A stretch of DNA of 64,000 bases from CAIXSC01 sp046349915 (GTDB lineage Bacteria; Planctomycetota; Planctomycetia; Pirellulales; Pirellulaceae). The notes below the pieces were generated by a model. The model had not been told where the DNA came from. It saw only the letters and a program-made list of their open reading frames with translations, and made no database searches. Positions 51,994 to 60,755 of this stretch are shown here, one piece after another (within the stretch, counting starts at the first letter, position 1; each line of letters begins with the position of its first letter). Both the position numbers and the translations under genes were made by a program. The stretch covers positions 310,001 to 374,000 of the forward strand of contig JAXMBL010000009.1 in the NCBI GenBank assembly GCA_046349915.1, in the 5' to 3' direction.

Positions 51994-53268
51994 CTACTTT
52001 CGCGAAACGTAGATCAGCAGCGAGCTTCCTTCCCGAATGCCCGCCCGCAGTTCCTCGTCGGTCAGCCGCACAGCGCCTCCATGTGCGCTCTCCATGGCAT
52101 AACGATCCGCAACCCGCAACGCTCGCAGCCCCGCGTCGAATGCTTCCCGCGAGTACCCCTCCAGCTCGCGCCGCAACTCGCCTACCTTCACGAAATTCTT
52201 GCCGCCCGCTTGGGTATCGATCCGAGCGAAAGCGGCGTCGAAGGCCTGCTCGAATTGCGATTCATCAAGCGATGAAACGGGTGACGAAACCGACGGTGAA
52301 ACGGGTGGTGACTCCATCGTCGCGAGAGGCCGACTTGCACCGACGCCCCACTCCACATCGACTCGCCGAAAGAACCGCCGTTTTCCCTTCTCACGCAACC
52401 ACCCCACAGACTCGGGCAATTCCCGCCGATCCGCCAACCGCTCGATCTCGCGTTCCACGCGAACTCGCGCATCCTTGGGCTTGACCTGTGCACCGGCGAT
52501 CGTGCTGGCGGAAAACAGAGTCGTCAGGCGAGTCGCCGCCAACAATTCCATTCCCTGCCGCAGCAGCACGGGCGCCGCGCGTTCACAGCTCTCCACGAGC
52601 GTATAAGCGGGCTCTTTCGCGGGCTTCGCGACACAGAACACGACTGCGTCGAGAAACTCGCGCGACTTCAGCGCACGCTTGACGGGATCCCACCGCGAGT
52701 CGAAGCCCGTTCGAGTCAACAGATCCTGCATCCCCACGGGTGCGACTTCCGTCGACGCCTGACCGGATTCGCGTAGCACGGCAAGCAGGCGTTCAGTCAC
52801 CTCCCGTGGAGTGGGCCACAGCAACTCCGCCAACGTCGATGACGCTTGGCCGTTCGTTTCCATCTCAACAATTCGCGCGACCAAGCCGGGCGCTAACCGC
52901 TTGTCGACCCCAGCGTCCGCGACTAGCTTCTTCGCATCACCCCGAAGGGGTCGATTGCCGCTCAGTCGCTTGTCGCGCGCCCTGGATACAACGAATTCGA
53001 GCAGCGTGGACGAGCCAACCAATCCTTCGAGGTTGTCGGCGAGCGTCACTGGCGAACTGCTATGCTTCGCCGCCGCCACGAACTGGGCTGGCTCCGTCTT
53101 GCGAGTCACCAATTTGAGCAACACCGATGTGGTTTGTCCCAAATCGGTCGCTAATTGCTCGACGGTCGGCGGTTCGCGTCCCGACTCGCGAAGATACTGC
53201 AATCGGTCGACAACCGCTCGCAGGAGCGTCTGGGCTTTTTCCGCGGCGGTGGGGCGTTTCGCGGCCAT
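51994..53268 (-). CDS. Winged-helix protein paired with the AAA+ ATPase
   Basis: The 424-residue product is mostly helical and basic. Residues of about 335-424 (FEQAFDAAFARIDTQAGG, then VKVGELRRELEGYSREAFDA) look like a winged-helix domain. An N-terminal helical part (about 1-90) may be DNA- or ATPase-binding. It is the first gene of the pair and should be cotranscribed with the ATPase downstream. No nuclease or helicase motif is visible in either gene. Confidence 0.65.
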   Translation of the reverse strand: MAAKRPTAAEKAQTLLRAVVDRLQYLRESGREPPTVEQLATDLGQTTSVLLKLVTRKTEPAQFVAAAKHSSSPVTLADNLEGLVGSSTLLEFVVSRARDKRLSGNRPLRGDAKKLVADAGVDKRLAPGLVARIVEMETNGQASSTLAELLWPTPREVTERLLAVLRESGQASTEVAPVGMQDLLTRTGFDSRWDPVKRALKSREFLDAVVFCVAKPAKEPAYTLVESCERAAPVLLRQGMELLAATRLTTLFSASTIAGAQVKPKDARVRVEREIERLADRRELPESVGWLREKGKRRFFRRVDVEWGVGASRPLATMESPPVSPSVSSPVSSLDESQFEQAFDAAFARIDTQAGGKNFVKVGELRRELEGYSREAFDAGLRALRVADRYAMESAHGGAVRLTDEELRAGIREGSSLLIYVSRK

Positions 53269-53308
53269 GGTTCTCGTCTATCATCTTCCCGCAAAGGAGA
53301 TACAGGGA

Positions 53309-53557
53309 ATGCCCGATTCAACTCGCGGATCATCCAACGACTCAACCACGCTCGACCAACGATGCGAACGTTTGGAATCCCGTTACGCTCATCTGGAACG
53401 CGTCGTGGAAACGTTGAACGAGGTAGTGATCGAGCAGGGCAAACGCATCGCGCTGCTCGAACGCCAAGTCGCTCTACTGACCCATCAATGGCAGGCGGTT
53501 GCCGAAACTGGCCCCGAGCCGCGGAGCCTCGAGGATGACAAACCGCCCCATTACTAA
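53309..53557 (+). CDS. slyX: SlyX family protein
   Basis: The 82-residue product has the SlyX pattern: a coiled-coil helix (QRCERLESRYAHLERVVETL, then VVIEQGKRIALLERQVALL) and the conserved C-terminal KPPHY. AAAGGAGA lies 8 bases upstream of the ATG at 53309. SlyX is small and widely conserved; its role is not settled. It is divergently transcribed from the winged-helix gene (53268) with a 40-base gap, so both promoters must lie in that short space or inside the genes. Confidence 0.9.
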   Translation: MPDSTRGSSNDSTTLDQRCERLESRYAHLERVVETLNEVVIEQGKRIALLERQVALLTHQWQAVAETGPEPRSLEDDKPPHY

Positions 53558-53572
53558 CCCTTTGTGAACTGA

Positions 53573-54658
53573 CTATCGCTGGACGCGAGCGGTCCCCCCC
53601 TTGGCGAATGCTTCCACCTCGGGCAGCTTCGCCATGGTGACATCGCCAGGGAATGTGGTGAGCAACGCACCGTGGGCCCAACCCAAGCGGAGCGATTCTT
53701 CGGGCGAGCGGCCGCTGAGCAGGCCGTAAATCAAGCCAGCCGCGAAGCCATCGCCGCCGCCGATTCGATCGACGACGTCAAGCTCGCAGGTGGGGCTCAC
53801 GTAGCGTTGGCCATTGATCCACAACACGGCCGCCCAGTCGTGTCGATTCGTCGTATGCACCTCGCGCAGAGTCGTCGCCACCACCTTCACATTCGGGAAC
53901 TTCTCGACGACTCGATCAATCATGTCGAAGAAGGTGTCTGGATCGAGCTTCGACTTTTCGGTCGCGACCTCGGGTCCGGCGACGCCCAATCCCTTTTGTA
54001 AATCCTCTTCGTTGCCGATCAGCGCATCAACGTTGCGCACAATGCGACCGAGAGTCTCTTGAGCCTTGCCCAGGCCTCCCACCGAGTCCCAAAGCTTGGC
54101 GCGGAAATTCAAGTCGAAACTGTTGATCGCGCCGGCCGCCTTCGCCGTCTGCATCCCCTCGATGATCGTTTCCGAGGTGGTGGGCGAGAGCGAAGCGAAG
54201 ATGCCGCCGGAATGGAACCAGCGAACGCCGCCGCCAAAAATCTTGTTCCAATCGAAGTCGCCCGGCTTCAGCAGAGCGGCCGCCTCGTTGGAACGATTGT
54301 AGAACACCACCGGTGCTCGCACGCCCGCGCCGCGGTCGCTGTAGACGGTCGCCAAATTCGGTCCTCGCACGCCGTCATGGTTAAACCACTTGTAGAACGG
54401 CGTCACCCCCATCTCGCGCACCCGCGCCTGAATCAACTCGCCGATCCCGTAGTTCACCATCGCCGTGGCCACGGCCGTTTTCAGACCGAAGCAGTCCGAC
54501 AGATTGGCCGCCACGTTGTACTCGCCGCCCGACACATGCACGTCGACCGACCGTGCCTTGCGAAACGGAATGATGCCCGGATCAAGCCGGTGGACCAGCG
54601 CGCCCAAGGCCACGAAATCGTACTCAGCCGCCCCTGTCCGAACCTGCAAACCGCTCAT
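53573..54658 (-). CDS. PfkB-family sugar kinase
   Basis: The 361-residue product has the PfkB signatures (HVSGGEYNVAANLSDCFGL near the N-terminus and DRIGGGDGFAAGLIYGL with the catalytic Asp near 320). The overall size and the KDG-kinase-like loop (VNYGIGELIQARVREMGVTP) fit 2-keto-3-deoxygluconate kinase or a related sugar kinase. I chose the ATG at 54658 with GGGAG just upstream. It converges with slyX, whose stop is 15 bases away. Confidence 0.85.
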   Translation of the reverse strand: MSGLQVRTGAAEYDFVALGALVHRLDPGIIPFRKARSVDVHVSGGEYNVAANLSDCFGLKTAVATAMVNYGIGELIQARVREMGVTPFYKWFNHDGVRGPNLATVYSDRGAGVRAPVVFYNRSNEAAALLKPGDFDWNKIFGGGVRWFHSGGIFASLSPTTSETIIEGMQTAKAAGAINSFDLNFRAKLWDSVGGLGKAQETLGRIVRNVDALIGNEEDLQKGLGVAGPEVATEKSKLDPDTFFDMIDRVVEKFPNVKVVATTLREVHTTNRHDWAAVLWINGQRYVSPTCELDVVDRIGGGDGFAAGLIYGLLSGRSPEESLRLGWAHGALLTTFPGDVTMAKLPEVEAFAKGGTARVQR

Positions 54659-54857
54659 GCGAACTCCCAATGTGTCAGCTTAAACTCGACGAGTTGTATT
54701 GGGCCGGGACGTCGCGCCGCCGACCCACGCGCTCACTTCCACGCGCTCATTCCCGCGCGAAGAATCCCGAAATTGTCCTCATCCCCGCCCTGCACTTCAA
54801 GGCCGGGCGCCAGTTCACCAAGTCAGTTCACTTGCGAGACCAAGGTTGCTGGATGGG

Positions 54858-55592
54858 TTAGCCGGTGAGCTTAACCAGCGCGGCCACGGCCGCCCGCGCC
54901 ACCTCCACTCCCCCCAATCGCTCGGCCAGACTCTTGGCCGCGAGTAACGAGTCGAGCGAAAACCGGTCGGCACTCGCTTTTCCAGCCGATCCACTCGCTC
55001 GCGGCTCCGCCCCCGCCTCGCCAGCAACCTTTTTTGCCAGTCGCTTAGCCTTTTTCTTGGCAATTCGCGCTTTGAACCGCAAACCCGCGGCATAGCCCAG
55101 AGTTACTGAAATCCCCTGCTCGGCCATCGTCGCGACAATTTCCTTGGCGGTCGCCCGCGGATGACTGTCGAGGTAGTTCCGCACCCATTCGGACTTGTTC
55201 ACATCCCCCGCAGCCTTCGCCGCCGCCGGCTCGCTCGCCGCGACCACCTTGGCGACAGGCTCCGCCACCGCAGGTGCTTCAGCGGCGGGCGGGCTAACTT
55301 CGGGACGCTTCGCGACCGACTTCTTGGCGCTGCGTTTCTTACCGCTGCGTTTCTCAACATTGGCCTTCTTGAGGGCGGGTTTCTTGCGAGCGGCCTTCTT
55401 AAGAGCGGGCTCAGTCACGACAGGCTCGCTGGACGTTTCCTCGGCCTGCTTCTTGGCAGCTTTCTTTTGGACTTTCTTTGGGACCTTCTTCTTGGCAACC
55501 TTGGGCGCCTTCGTCGACTGCTTGCTCGTCACGACCTTTCGCGCGACTCCCTTCCCCGACTTTGCCACCCTCTGGACCTTCGTCCGCGCCAT
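54858..55592 (-). CDS. Histone H1-like Lys/Ala-rich protein with winged-helix-like middle
   Basis: The 244-residue product has a very basic N-terminal half with KKAAKK and KKSAKK-type runs (about 1-110), a middle domain (about 135-185, NKSEWVRNYLDSHPRATAKE then GISVTLGYAAGLRFKARI) of the small DNA-binding kind found in planctomycete histone-like proteins, and an Ala-rich end. It should bind and compact DNA. Start is ATG at 55592 with AGGAG 8 bases upstream. Confidence 0.75.
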   Translation of the reverse strand: MARTKVQRVAKSGKGVARKVVTSKQSTKAPKVAKKKVPKKVQKKAAKKQAEETSSEPVVTEPALKKAARKKPALKKANVEKRSGKKRSAKKSVAKRPEVSPPAAEAPAVAEPVAKVVAASEPAAAKAAGDVNKSEWVRNYLDSHPRATAKEIVATMAEQGISVTLGYAAGLRFKARIAKKKAKRLAKKVAGEAGAEPRASGSAGKASADRFSLDSLLAAKSLAERLGGVEVARAAVAALVKLTG

Positions 55593-55707
55593 ATCACACA
55601 CTCCTTAAATCACGATGCCCTGCCAGAGCCCAAAAAATCCAGGCCGCTGCCCTCAGTCTAGCGAATAAAGCAAACACCGCAGAAGGGGAGGCATCCCGAG
55701 ACGCCGA

Positions 55708-56529
55708 TCATTCATTGGACGAGTCACCTCGAAACTCCAGATCCGCCACAATCGCTCGGTGGTCGGACGCCATCGCCTCGTCCAACACTCGCACGTTTAA
55801 AACGCGAGCTCGCCCTTGAGGGCGAAAAAGAATGAAGTCGATTTGTCGGGAAGGCCGATCGACGGGAATGGTCGCCAGCGGGCGTTCATTCACCGACGAC
55901 CACTGCTCTCGCAGCGATCGCAGAGTCCGACTTTCAGGGCCATCATTCAGATCGCCAGCCAGCAATATCAGCTTGGCAGTCCGAGCGGCCGCATGCCGCC
56001 CAAGCAACTTCTCGACCGCCGCCGCCGACTGAAATCGCTCCGCGTCGTCTTCGCGATGATCAAAGTGAGTGGCCCCGAAGAGCACGATTCCCGCGTTATC
56101 GGCAAGTTGCAATTGCGTCACAAGCAACCCTCGCTGCTCGCCTTGCGCCACATTCGGCAGCCGATGATTCTCACTCGCATGAATCGGCAATCGCGACAAA
56201 ACCGCATTACCGTACTCGCCGCCTTGCAGCGTGATGTTCCCTCCAAACACAACATGCAAACCGGTCAACTTTCCGAGTTCCGTCGCTTGATCGACGCCAC
56301 CCGTTCGCTTCACCTTCTTGTCCACTTCCTGCAACGAAACGAGGTCAGGCTTTTCGTCGCTGATCACTCGGGCGATTCGGGCGACATCCAACTTCCCGTC
56401 AACGCCTTCGGCGTGATGAATGTTGTAGCTCATCACGCGCAGGCGAATCGGCTCAGCCGCCAAGGTGCTGCTCGCGCTGATCCCCGTGAGAAAGAACGAC
56501 AACAGTCCCATCACGCAGAGACAACGCAT
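55708..56529 (-). CDS. Secreted endonuclease/exonuclease/phosphatase-family protein
   Basis: The 273-residue product has a signal peptide (about 1-24) and the EEP fold signatures: RVMSYNIHHAEG, DLVSLQEVD, FGATHFDHR, LILLAGDLNDG and SDHRAIVADL. These supply the Asn, Glu, Asp and His of the metal-dependent active site. The substrate may be a phospholipid, nucleotide or sugar phosphate. AGGAG lies 5 bases upstream of the ATG at 56529, and the gene begins 35 bases after the PhoD gene. Confidence 0.85.
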   Translation of the reverse strand: MRCLCVMGLLSFFLTGISASSTLAAEPIRLRVMSYNIHHAEGVDGKLDVARIARVISDEKPDLVSLQEVDKKVKRTGGVDQATELGKLTGLHVVFGGNITLQGGEYGNAVLSRLPIHASENHRLPNVAQGEQRGLLVTQLQLADNAGIVLFGATHFDHREDDAERFQSAAAVEKLLGRHAAARTAKLILLAGDLNDGPESRTLRSLREQWSSVNERPLATIPVDRPSRQIDFILFRPQGRARVLNVRVLDEAMASDHRAIVADLEFRGDSSNE

Positions 56530-56564
56530 CGGAGCTCCTCTTCTTCAAATGAAGGCCGTTTCGC

Positions 56565-57689
56565 TCAACGAACGGACGATAATTCACTAAGACTTGTTCG
56601 CTGTTGGAGCACCACACCGCCCGCTTCATCTCGCACTTGCAGCCGAATTTCTGGATCGGGCAAACTCCAGTCGATGTGAACCATCCCGAAATTGGTGTCA
56701 AAGTAAGTGAGACCAACCCGGTAGCGATTGATTTCGTTTGCAAACCGGATGCCCGCCTTCGTGAAGTTTCCACTCGGAGCATTCAAACTACTGCTAGTCA
56801 CATCAAACAACGGGTAGCCAACTCCCAGCCGATCGTCGCCCGGCAACTTGGCGATCTCCGCCAAGTGCCGATCGCCACTCAACAACACCACTCCCTTCGC
56901 TCCCGTCTCCCTCACTAAGCGAAACAGCCGTTCTCGTTCGCGCGGAAAGTTGGCCCACATTTCAGACCCATGCTCGAACGTCACCGCCTGAACACTCGTC
57001 CCAATCACACGAAACTCGGCGGGCATGCGCAACTGTTCTCCGAGCCACTTCCACTGAGCTTCACCCAACATCGTGGCGCCCTCGTCCGTGTTCGGCACAT
57101 ACTTGCCTCGATACCCATCCCCTGGCTCACCCGGCTGGTAGCCAGTTTTCAGCGGGCCGCGAAAATAGCGCGAGTCGAGCAGAATCAACTGCAAGCGTCT
57201 TCCAGGAGGACCATAGATGCGACTGGAATAAACGCCCTCGCGCTGACGACGCGGGTCATCGGGCGGCGCCTGGAAGAAGTCGAGAAAAATCTGCTGCGAC
57301 TCGCGCTTCTTCGCATACTCGACGCCCGCGTCATTGGCGCCGTAGTCGTGGTCATCCCAAGTGGCCACGACAGGGCATGACGCCAAAAGTTTCTGATACC
57401 CAGGCTGATCGCCCAACTGCTTGTACTTCGCTCGCAGGACATCCATGTCCTCCGTATCGCCGTAGATGTTGTCTCCCAACCAGACGAACAACTCAGGCTT
57501 CTGCTCGACGATGGCATCCCAAATCGGCTGCGGCTTGTCTTGTTTCGCGCATGATCCAAACGCAAACCGCGAAATCACCGCTGGCGCTGCGGGTTCGTCC
57601 GACTCCACATTGGCCGACAGCCCGAAAACCACGAGCAAACCCAGGCCGAATCTCAAGACTCGCATAACAAATCGCCATGGAAACTGCAT
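56565..57689 (-). CDS. PhoD-like secreted alkaline phosphatase
   Basis: The 374-residue product has a signal peptide (about 9-31), FAFGSCAKQD, FVWLGDNIYGDTEDMD, VVATWDDHDYGANDAG and LLSGDRHLAEIAKL, the metal-binding motifs of the PhoD phosphodiesterase/phosphatase family (Asp, Asn and His ligands). Start at 57689 has AGGA 7 bases upstream and lies 13 bases after LutC, so it is probably in one transcript with the lut genes. Phosphate-starvation control is usual for PhoD, but I see no Pho box. Confidence 0.85.
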   Translation of the reverse strand: MQFPWRFVMRVLRFGLGLLVVFGLSANVESDEPAAPAVISRFAFGSCAKQDKPQPIWDAIVEQKPELFVWLGDNIYGDTEDMDVLRAKYKQLGDQPGYQKLLASCPVVATWDDHDYGANDAGVEYAKKRESQQIFLDFFQAPPDDPRRQREGVYSSRIYGPPGRRLQLILLDSRYFRGPLKTGYQPGEPGDGYRGKYVPNTDEGATMLGEAQWKWLGEQLRMPAEFRVIGTSVQAVTFEHGSEMWANFPRERERLFRLVRETGAKGVVLLSGDRHLAEIAKLPGDDRLGVGYPLFDVTSSSLNAPSGNFTKAGIRFANEINRYRVGLTYFDTNFGMVHIDWSLPDPEIRLQVRDEAGGVVLQQRTSLSELSSVR

Positions 57690-57701
57690 GAGTGGTCCTA
57701 T

Positions 57702-58292
57702 TTATCCGAGTAAGAAGACGTTCAACGAGCGGGGGCCATGGGCGCCGATCACTAACGATTGTTCGATATCGGCCGTCTTCGATGGACCCGATATAAACAC
57801 GCCGTACGAAGGCTGTTCGAACTTCAGTCTTTCGTATGCTTCGTGCATATGGTCTAGCAACTTGACGCGCGGCGTGACGATTACCAAGTGTTGAGTCAAA
57901 AAGTAAATCGCGCGATGCCGAATTCCGCGACCCGCTATCCACACAGCGCCGTTCTCCGCCACCGCGAACTCGCCGGGCACGATCGCGACATCGACATCCG
58001 CCAGCGAATGCGGATCGTCGACCGCCTGCTCGTCGTAAGTTCCCAGATCAAGTCCCGGGACGGCGCAGACGATTTGCTTCGCGTCGACCAGAACGGGAAG
58101 AGCTCGAACAGCCTCGGCCAATTCGGCGTCGCCGCTCACGACGCGAGCCTGTCCACCCACCGCTTGAACCACGGAGATGAACTGCGACTCGCGATCGGCG
58201 AAACGAATCCACTCACCCTGGAGACTCGGCAGCGGAGAATCGGGCAATGACTGGCGACGAATGCGGGCGAGGATCTCGTTTTTCGAACTCAT
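57702..58292 (-). CDS. lutC: Lactate utilization protein C (LUD domain)
   Basis: The 196-residue product has the LUD fold: KQIVCAVPGLDLGTYDEQAV, VDVAIVPGEFAVAENGAVWI and HRAIYFLTQHLVIVTPRVKL. LutC is a soluble subunit of the L-lactate dehydrogenase complex LutABC. It overlaps lutB by ATGA, which indicates coupling. Confidence 0.9.
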   Translation of the reverse strand: MSSKNEILARIRRQSLPDSPLPSLQGEWIRFADRESQFISVVQAVGGQARVVSGDAELAEAVRALPVLVDAKQIVCAVPGLDLGTYDEQAVDDPHSLADVDVAIVPGEFAVAENGAVWIAGRGIRHRAIYFLTQHLVIVTPRVKLLDHMHEAYERLKFEQPSYGVFISGPSKTADIEQSLVIGAHGPRSLNVFLLG

Positions 58293-59701
58293 GATCGTTT
58301 CCTCCGCCGGAATTCATCGCGAAAACTGCGTGGCGGCGGAGGCGGCAGATCGCGCCGCCGTCCCCACGGATTCCACGGACCATACACCAGGAATCGCGGC
58401 ATCCAGCGCAGCGAGGCGCGGCCCACGGAACCAGCCAGCGAATAGAGCCGCGGCCGATTCAGCACAAAAGACCCGAGCTTCATCGCCATCCGTTTCGTCC
58501 AACTGAGATGACCTGCCTGGGCAATGTCGCGGCGCCATGTCAGTAGCTGCTCGTGCAAGTTGATCTTCACCGGACAGACATCGGTGCACGACGCACACAA
58601 GCTACAGGCGTAAGGGAGCGTCGAGTACTTCTCGGGATCACGCGCGGGGTTCAGGATCGAGCCAATGGGTCCCGGCACGGTGGCGCCGTAGCTATGTCCT
58701 CCGCTGCGTCGATAGACGGGGCATGTGTTCATGCAAGCCCCACAGCGAATGCAGTGCAACGATCGTCGATAGTCCTCGCTTCCCAGAATTCCACTGCGAC
58801 CGTTGTCGACCAGCACGATATGCAGTTCTCCGCCCGGCATCGGCCCATGGAAGTGCGAGCTGTAGGCGGTGATCGGCTGTCCTGTCGCTGACCGCCCAAG
58901 CAATCTCAGGAACACTCCCAGGTCGGCTGCTCGCGGGATCAACTTCTCGATCCCCATGCACGCAATATGCACTTTGGGCAGCGATACGCCCAGATCGGCA
59001 TTGCCTTCGTTCGTACAGACCACGAACCCGCCCGTTTCGGCGATGGCAAAATTCACACCCGTGATCCCTGCATCGCACCCGAGAAAGACTTCGCGAAGTT
59101 TCTGACGAGCGGCGCCGGCCAAGTAATTTGGATCAGTTGCTCCCGCCTTCGTCCCCAACTTCTCATGAAATAACTCGCCGACCTCTTCCTTCTTGATATG
59201 GATCGCGGGGAGCACGATATGGCTTGGCGGCTCTCCGCGCAACTGCACGATCCACTCGCCCAAGTCGGTATCGACCACCTCGATATTGTGCCTCTCCAGG
59301 AACGGGTTGAGGTGACACTCTTCGGTCAGCATCGACTTACTTTTCGCCACCTTCCGCACGTTATGCTGTTGGAGAATCTTCAGCACAATTTCATTGTGCT
59401 CGGCGGCGTTGGCCGCCCAATGGACCACGGCGCCGCGTCGAGTCGCTTCGCGCTCGAACTGCTCCAGATAGTCGGCCAGTCGCGAGATCATATGCGACTT
59501 GATGGCCGACGCTCGCTCGCGCAGCGTCTCCCATTCAGGCAGGGAATGCGCGAGTCGATCGCGTTTGACCCGAATGAACCAGAGGGCCTGATCGTGCCAG
59601 TGAGCTCGCGCGTCATCACGAGTGAACTCGGCCGCCGCCCCCGGATGACTGACCGGGCCCGAGTTGCTGGAATGCTTATCCGCCACACTGCTTGTTGTCA
59701 T
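58289..59701 (-). CDS. lutB: Lactate utilization iron-sulfur protein B
   Basis: The 470-residue product has an N-terminal LUD-like domain, then two iron-sulfur motifs (CIRCGACMNTCPVYRRSG and CSLCASCTDVCPVKI) near residues 320-400, as in LutB. It oxidises L-lactate to pyruvate together with LutA and LutC, passing electrons on at the membrane. I chose the ATG at 59701 (GGGA 5 bases upstream); an ATG at 59725 is an alternative. lutA ends at 59739. Confidence 0.92.
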   Translation of the reverse strand: MTTSSVADKHSSNSGPVSHPGAAAEFTRDDARAHWHDQALWFIRVKRDRLAHSLPEWETLRERASAIKSHMISRLADYLEQFEREATRRGAVVHWAANAAEHNEIVLKILQQHNVRKVAKSKSMLTEECHLNPFLERHNIEVVDTDLGEWIVQLRGEPPSHIVLPAIHIKKEEVGELFHEKLGTKAGATDPNYLAGAARQKLREVFLGCDAGITGVNFAIAETGGFVVCTNEGNADLGVSLPKVHIACMGIEKLIPRAADLGVFLRLLGRSATGQPITAYSSHFHGPMPGGELHIVLVDNGRSGILGSEDYRRSLHCIRCGACMNTCPVYRRSGGHSYGATVPGPIGSILNPARDPEKYSTLPYACSLCASCTDVCPVKINLHEQLLTWRRDIAQAGHLSWTKRMAMKLGSFVLNRPRLYSLAGSVGRASLRWMPRFLVYGPWNPWGRRRDLPPPPPRSFRDEFRRRKRS

Positions 59702-59738
59702 AGTTCCCACTTCTCGATCGCTCATCAGGACCAAAGCT

Positions 59739-60491
59739 CTACGCCGGCACGGGCCGACCCGCCAGGATCTCGGCCACATGCATGACTCGCAGCGGCTTCT
59801 TCTCCCGCAAAATCAACCCCTGCAGATGCATCAGACACGACATGTCGTTCGCGGTGACGATTTGCGAGCCTGCTTTTTCATGATCGTGCAGGCGGTCGAG
59901 CCCCATCATGCAGGAAACGGCCTCCTCGTTGATCGCGAACGTCCCTCCGAAGCCGCAACACTCATCGGGTCGAGTCAGCTCGACCAGTTGGATGCCTTCG
60001 AGCGATTCGAGGAGGCGCCTTGTTTTATTGTAGGAAGGGCCGACCACTTCGCTGGAGCTGGCCAACCTGAGCTCGCGGAGCCCATGGCAACTTTGATGCA
60101 AACCGACGCGATAGGGAAATTTCCCTTCGATCCGCGTGACTTCGAGCACATCGACCAGAAATTCGGTCAATTCGTAGACGCGATTTCGCAGCCGCTCATA
60201 CCGCGGCTCGTCGTGAAAATACTCGTGATAATGGCGTCGCACCATCGCCGCGCAACTGCCCGACGGACAAACCACATGTTCGTAATCGCCGAACACGTCG
60301 AGGAAGCGGTGAGCTAGTGGTCGAGCGTCGTCGACGCAGCCGGTATTGGCCATCGGTTGGCCGCAGCAGGTCTGACCTTCCGGAAATTCGACTTCGCAGC
60401 CGAATTTTTCCAGCAACTCGACAGTCGCCATCCCGACATTCGGGTAGAGCTGATCGATGTAACAGGGGACGAATAGCGCGACACGAGGCAT
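59739..60491 (-). CDS. lutA: Lactate utilization protein A (Fe-S oxidoreductase)
   Basis: The 250-residue product has the two CCG motifs of the CCG domain family (EGQTCCGQPMANTG and DECCGFGGTFAINEE). These bind the heterodisulfide-type cluster of LutA. The first gene of the lut operon; transcribed with lutB and lutC. The ATG at 60491 gives MPRVALFVPCYID, the normal opening. Promoter region is 60492-60755. Confidence 0.92.
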   Translation of the reverse strand: MPRVALFVPCYIDQLYPNVGMATVELLEKFGCEVEFPEGQTCCGQPMANTGCVDDARPLAHRFLDVFGDYEHVVCPSGSCAAMVRRHYHEYFHDEPRYERLRNRVYELTEFLVDVLEVTRIEGKFPYRVGLHQSCHGLRELRLASSSEVVGPSYNKTRRLLESLEGIQLVELTRPDECCGFGGTFAINEEAVSCMMGLDRLHDHEKAGSQIVTANDMSCLMHLQGLILREKKPLRVMHVAEILAGRPVPA

Positions 60492-60755
60492 AGTGGAAAC
60501 GATCCCGCCGACCCACGCTGCCCTGGGACAGCGAGCGACCTTGAGGACCCTAGAATGGTGTACTGGAGTGGTGTGAAGGAACTCCGGATCGCGGCCCAAT
60601 CCGCAATCCAGAGTCGTGCATTATAGACCGATGGCTTCCCGACGAGCAGTCCGTAGCGTGCCTTCCACCTCCCTACCCGCTGAGACAACTGGTCGATCAA
60701 GCAACTGCGCGTCAGCAAGACAACCAAGCCTCCCCAACACCCAAAGTAGGGAGGT

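Noticed and set aside
54059..54868. Plus-strand frame of 269 codons opposite the PfkB kinase
   Set aside because: The minus strand has clear PfkB motifs; the plus frame has an arginine/histidine-rich shadow composition and no motif.
59664..60317. Plus-strand frame opposite lutA and lutB
   Set aside because: Reverse shadow of the CCG-domain gene, with no start signal.
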